A DNA stretch of 10,849 nucleotides. It comes from Cochliopodium minus. Taxonomy: Eukaryota > Discosea > Himatismenida > Cochliopodiidae. The notes beneath the pieces are model-generated. The model had not been told where the DNA came from, did no database searches, and saw only the letters and a list, made by a program, of their open reading frames with translations. Location of the stretch: positions 1 through 10,849 of the forward strand of contig JAMYWO010000654.1 in assembly GCA_024220525.1 (NCBI GenBank). The letters run 5' to 3'. Positions 8,800-10,849 of the stretch are shown here, piece by piece. Position numbers and translations under genes: made by a program. Position 1 is the first letter of the stretch; every line of letters begins with the position of its first letter.

Positions 8800-10729
8800 A
8801 TGAAGGGATTGATAAAATTAACATTGAGGATAATTCTTTTTTTGGTGATGTTGTATCTATTCTACCAGATAATCTTCCATCTGATGTTGAGGAAAAACAA
8901 AATGATAATGGTCTGGGCCAACACCTTCATGTTCAATTGCAGATGCGTATCACCAAGAGATCAAATGAGGATGATCTATTCAAATGTGGTGATGAACTAC
9001 TATTACGAAGAGAATAATCTCTATCAAGCAGATCCCGCCAAAAAATTAAATTACTGCGAAAAAAGATCGAAGAATCTTCATTACAATTTCAGCGAAACAC
9101 TACATAATTTCCAACATTCGAAGAAAAAAATTTTCATCGCTGTGATGTTCCACCAGAACGAGCAGTCCTTCCCCGCTTGGTTCAATGAGTTTCAGCGTCT
9201 CATGGAATTCATGAAGCCCAATCCTCCTTTCGTTTCTGTTCTGGAATCTCATTCAACAGATGTCACTCCTTTTTGGTAAAGCTAAAATTTTTCTAATTTC
9301 TTATTTTTCAAAAGAAATATTCATTTTATTTTTATTTTTTTAAAGAGGAATATTTTTTATTTTTAAGAATTTTTTTCTTTAATTATTTACCTCAAAATTT
9401 TTTTAAATAAATTTTTTTCTTTAATTATTTACCATTAAAGTTCTTTTAAAAAACATTATTTTATTTTTCATTTAATAATTTAATTTAATTATTTTTTTAA
9501 TAAATTTTTTTTTTTTAAATAAATTTATTTTTAATTTTTGTGAAGGGCTTTGTTTCTAGCAGAGTATTTGCAGGTTATGGGAATTCCTCATTTTGTTGAG
9601 GCTGTCAACAATGAAAAAAGGTAAATCAAAAAGTGAACATTTAAACAAAAAAAAATTAATTCATAAAGAAATTATTGAAAAAAAATATTCAAGAAAAAAA
9701 TTGAAATTTAAAATTAAATAAAAAATACATTCAAAAATTATCAAATTTAATAAAAATTATAAAGTTTTAAAAAATAAAAAATAAAAAATAAAAAATAAAA
9801 AATAAAAAATAAAAAATAAAAATAAAAAATAAATTAAAAAATAAATTAAAAAATAAATAATCAATAAAATAATAAATAAATAAAAAAATAAAATTTAATC
9901 AATTATTTCAAACTAAAACAAGATGGGTTCCTACGAGAGACAAGCAAGAGTTCAAAGACAGAATAGACTACTTGGCTCAACTGAGAAATAGAGTGATCGA
10001 GCCGATGTTCAGTCAAGCGGAAGTTATCGGAAATTTCAGCAAGTTGTTTTTCATGAACGACATCGTCTTCTGTGCGGAGGATGCCATCCATCTCATGAGT
10101 TTCGATGATGTTGATGCTATTAGCGGAATAGACATCATCAATGTGGAGAGGAAGAGATACTCTCCTTCTTTCTCTGATTTGTTTAACACTGTCATTTATG
10201 ATACCAGTATCGTTTATGATGTTTGGGTGTTGAGAGATGTGTAACCCCATAACAATTTTTATTATTTTTATTTTTTTTAAATTATTTTTTTTGAATTTTA
10301 TTGAATATTGTCATTTTTTTTGAAATATTTTTTTTTGATTTTTTTGAATATTTTCATTTTTTTCGAATATTTCTAGGATTGAAATTCATTTTTTTTAAAA
10401 AAATTTTTTTATTAAAATTATGATTCTAAAAATTAATTTTTTTTTATATTTTTTTTCTGTTTATTTTTAAATTAATTTTTTTTCATTTTTTTTTTAATTA
10501 TTTCTTGGATTGAAAATCATTTTATTTTAAAAATTTTCATCAAAATTATTATTTTTTAATTTTTTATTATGTTTTTTATTATGTTTATTTTTAAATTAAT
10601 TTTTTTTTTTCATTTTTTTTTAATTTTTTAGATATGGATTAAAGACAGAAAATGATTATCCATTTTTCAATTCAAGAAAATCTGTCCATTTATTGTCCAG
10701 AGGACTACCTTTCCAAGTCTATTGCACAT
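8800..10729 (+). CDS. CAP59/CMT1-type (GT69) glycosyltransferase, 5' part
   Basis: Exons modelled: 8800-9275, 9546-9620, 9923-10240 and 10632-10729, giving 322 residues before an intron that leaves the window. Junction codons (TG+G Trp, AG+A Arg, GT+A Val) all keep the frame. The family includes the Cryptococcus alpha-1,3-mannosyltransferase Cmt1 and Cap59. Seen: a short basic N-terminus and one membrane segment (about 8-29), the layout of a type II Golgi enzyme; KKIFIAVMFHQNE, then VSVLESHSTDVTPFW; RIDYLAQLRNRVIEPM (197-212); FFMNDIVFCAEDAIHLM (226-242), the family's F-x-N-D-[VI]-x-F-x-x-E-D block; and YDVWVLRD. The last exon, VYCT-, should lead into a conserved C-W-N-G region beyond the edge. 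The likely role is adding sugar in the Golgi. Donor and acceptor, and so the substrate, cannot be told. Confidence 0.9.
9768..9860. repeat. Intronic A-rich microsatellite (TAAAAAA units)
   Basis: Seven-base TAAAAAA units, decaying into TAAATTAAAAAA-like units, fill the second half of the glycosyltransferase intron 9621-9922. It is the same repeat type as at the left edge but lies on the sense strand of its host gene, whereas the left one is antisense to its host. Confidence 0.93.
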
Positions 10730-10737
10730 GTAAAAAT

Positions 10738-10780
10738 AAATAAATAAAATAAATAAAATAAATAAAATAAATAAAATAAA
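10738..10780. repeat. 9-bp satellite, unit TAAATAAAA
   Basis: About four to five copies of the nonamer lie just downstream of the presumed splice donor at 10730, so the repeat is intronic if the exon model is right. Confidence 0.9.
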
Positions 10781-10849
10781 TTTGATAAATTTGATAAATT
10801 TGATAAATTTGATAAATTTGATAAATTTGATAAATTTGATAAATTTGAT
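10781..10849. repeat. 9-bp satellite, unit TTTGATAAA
   Basis: Nearly eight perfect copies of this nonamer start exactly where the TAAATAAAA array ends and continue to the window edge. One frame is fully open (Phe-Asp-Lys), but the glycosyltransferase frame meets TAA first, so coding is unlikely. Confidence 0.93.

Noticed and set aside
9903-10250. Minus-strand 115-residue frame
   Set aside because: It is antisense to the exon carrying the strongest CAP59-family motifs.
10781-10849. CRISPR-like array at the right edge
   Set aside because: The 9-bp units are directly adjacent with no spacers, and the genome is eukaryotic. It is a simple satellite.

Overview
This is a very AT-rich nuclear fragment from a microbial eukaryote. 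Every recognisable gene is split by GT-AG introns. The introns and intergenic DNA are mostly A/T runs and A-rich microsatellites, while the exons are visibly richer in GC. The stop codons (TAA, TAG) fit the standard code. The gene set (an SH2/coiled-coil protein, a GYPPQQ protein with a cysteine-rich tail, a membrane-anchored penicillin-amidase-like hydrolase, a CAP59/CMT1-type glycosyltransferase and CNOT9) suggests an amoeboid or related protist, perhaps amoebozoan or heterolobosean. SH2 domains outside Spt6 argue against a fungus. I cannot name the species.

The left half is transcribed leftwards (minus strand). From left to right it holds: the 5' part of a penicillin-amidase/Ntn-hydrolase gene (154-1887), cut by the window edge just after its presumed catalytic Ser; a 160-residue GYPPQQ-repeat protein with a Cys-rich C-terminus (2334-3183, five exons, the first coding only the start Met); CNOT9/Rcd1/Caf40 of the CCR4-NOT complex (3537-4949, five exons); and a possible 58-residue ORF (5262-5438).

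The right half is transcribed rightwards after an 883-bp divergent spacer. It holds a 559-residue SH2 plus long coiled-coil protein (6322-8446, three exons) and the 5' part of a CAP59/CMT1-type (GT69) glycosyltransferase (8800-10729, four exons seen). The latter runs into an intron made of two different 9-bp satellites at the right edge.

Nothing links these genes into one pathway. They look like an ordinary stretch of compact protist genome: RNA decay (CNOT9), signalling (SH2), the secretory pathway or cell surface (glycosyltransferase and membrane-anchored amidase) and a membrane-associated low-complexity protein. The most unusual points are the three-membrane-segment N-terminus on the amidase, the SH2/coiled-coil architecture, the GYPPQQ-His/Lys-Cys protein built from tiny exons, a 126-bp inverted-repeat element inside a CNOT9 intron, and frequent AAG 3' splice sites. 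All splice sites were placed by eye from reading-frame continuity and family similarity, so they are models.
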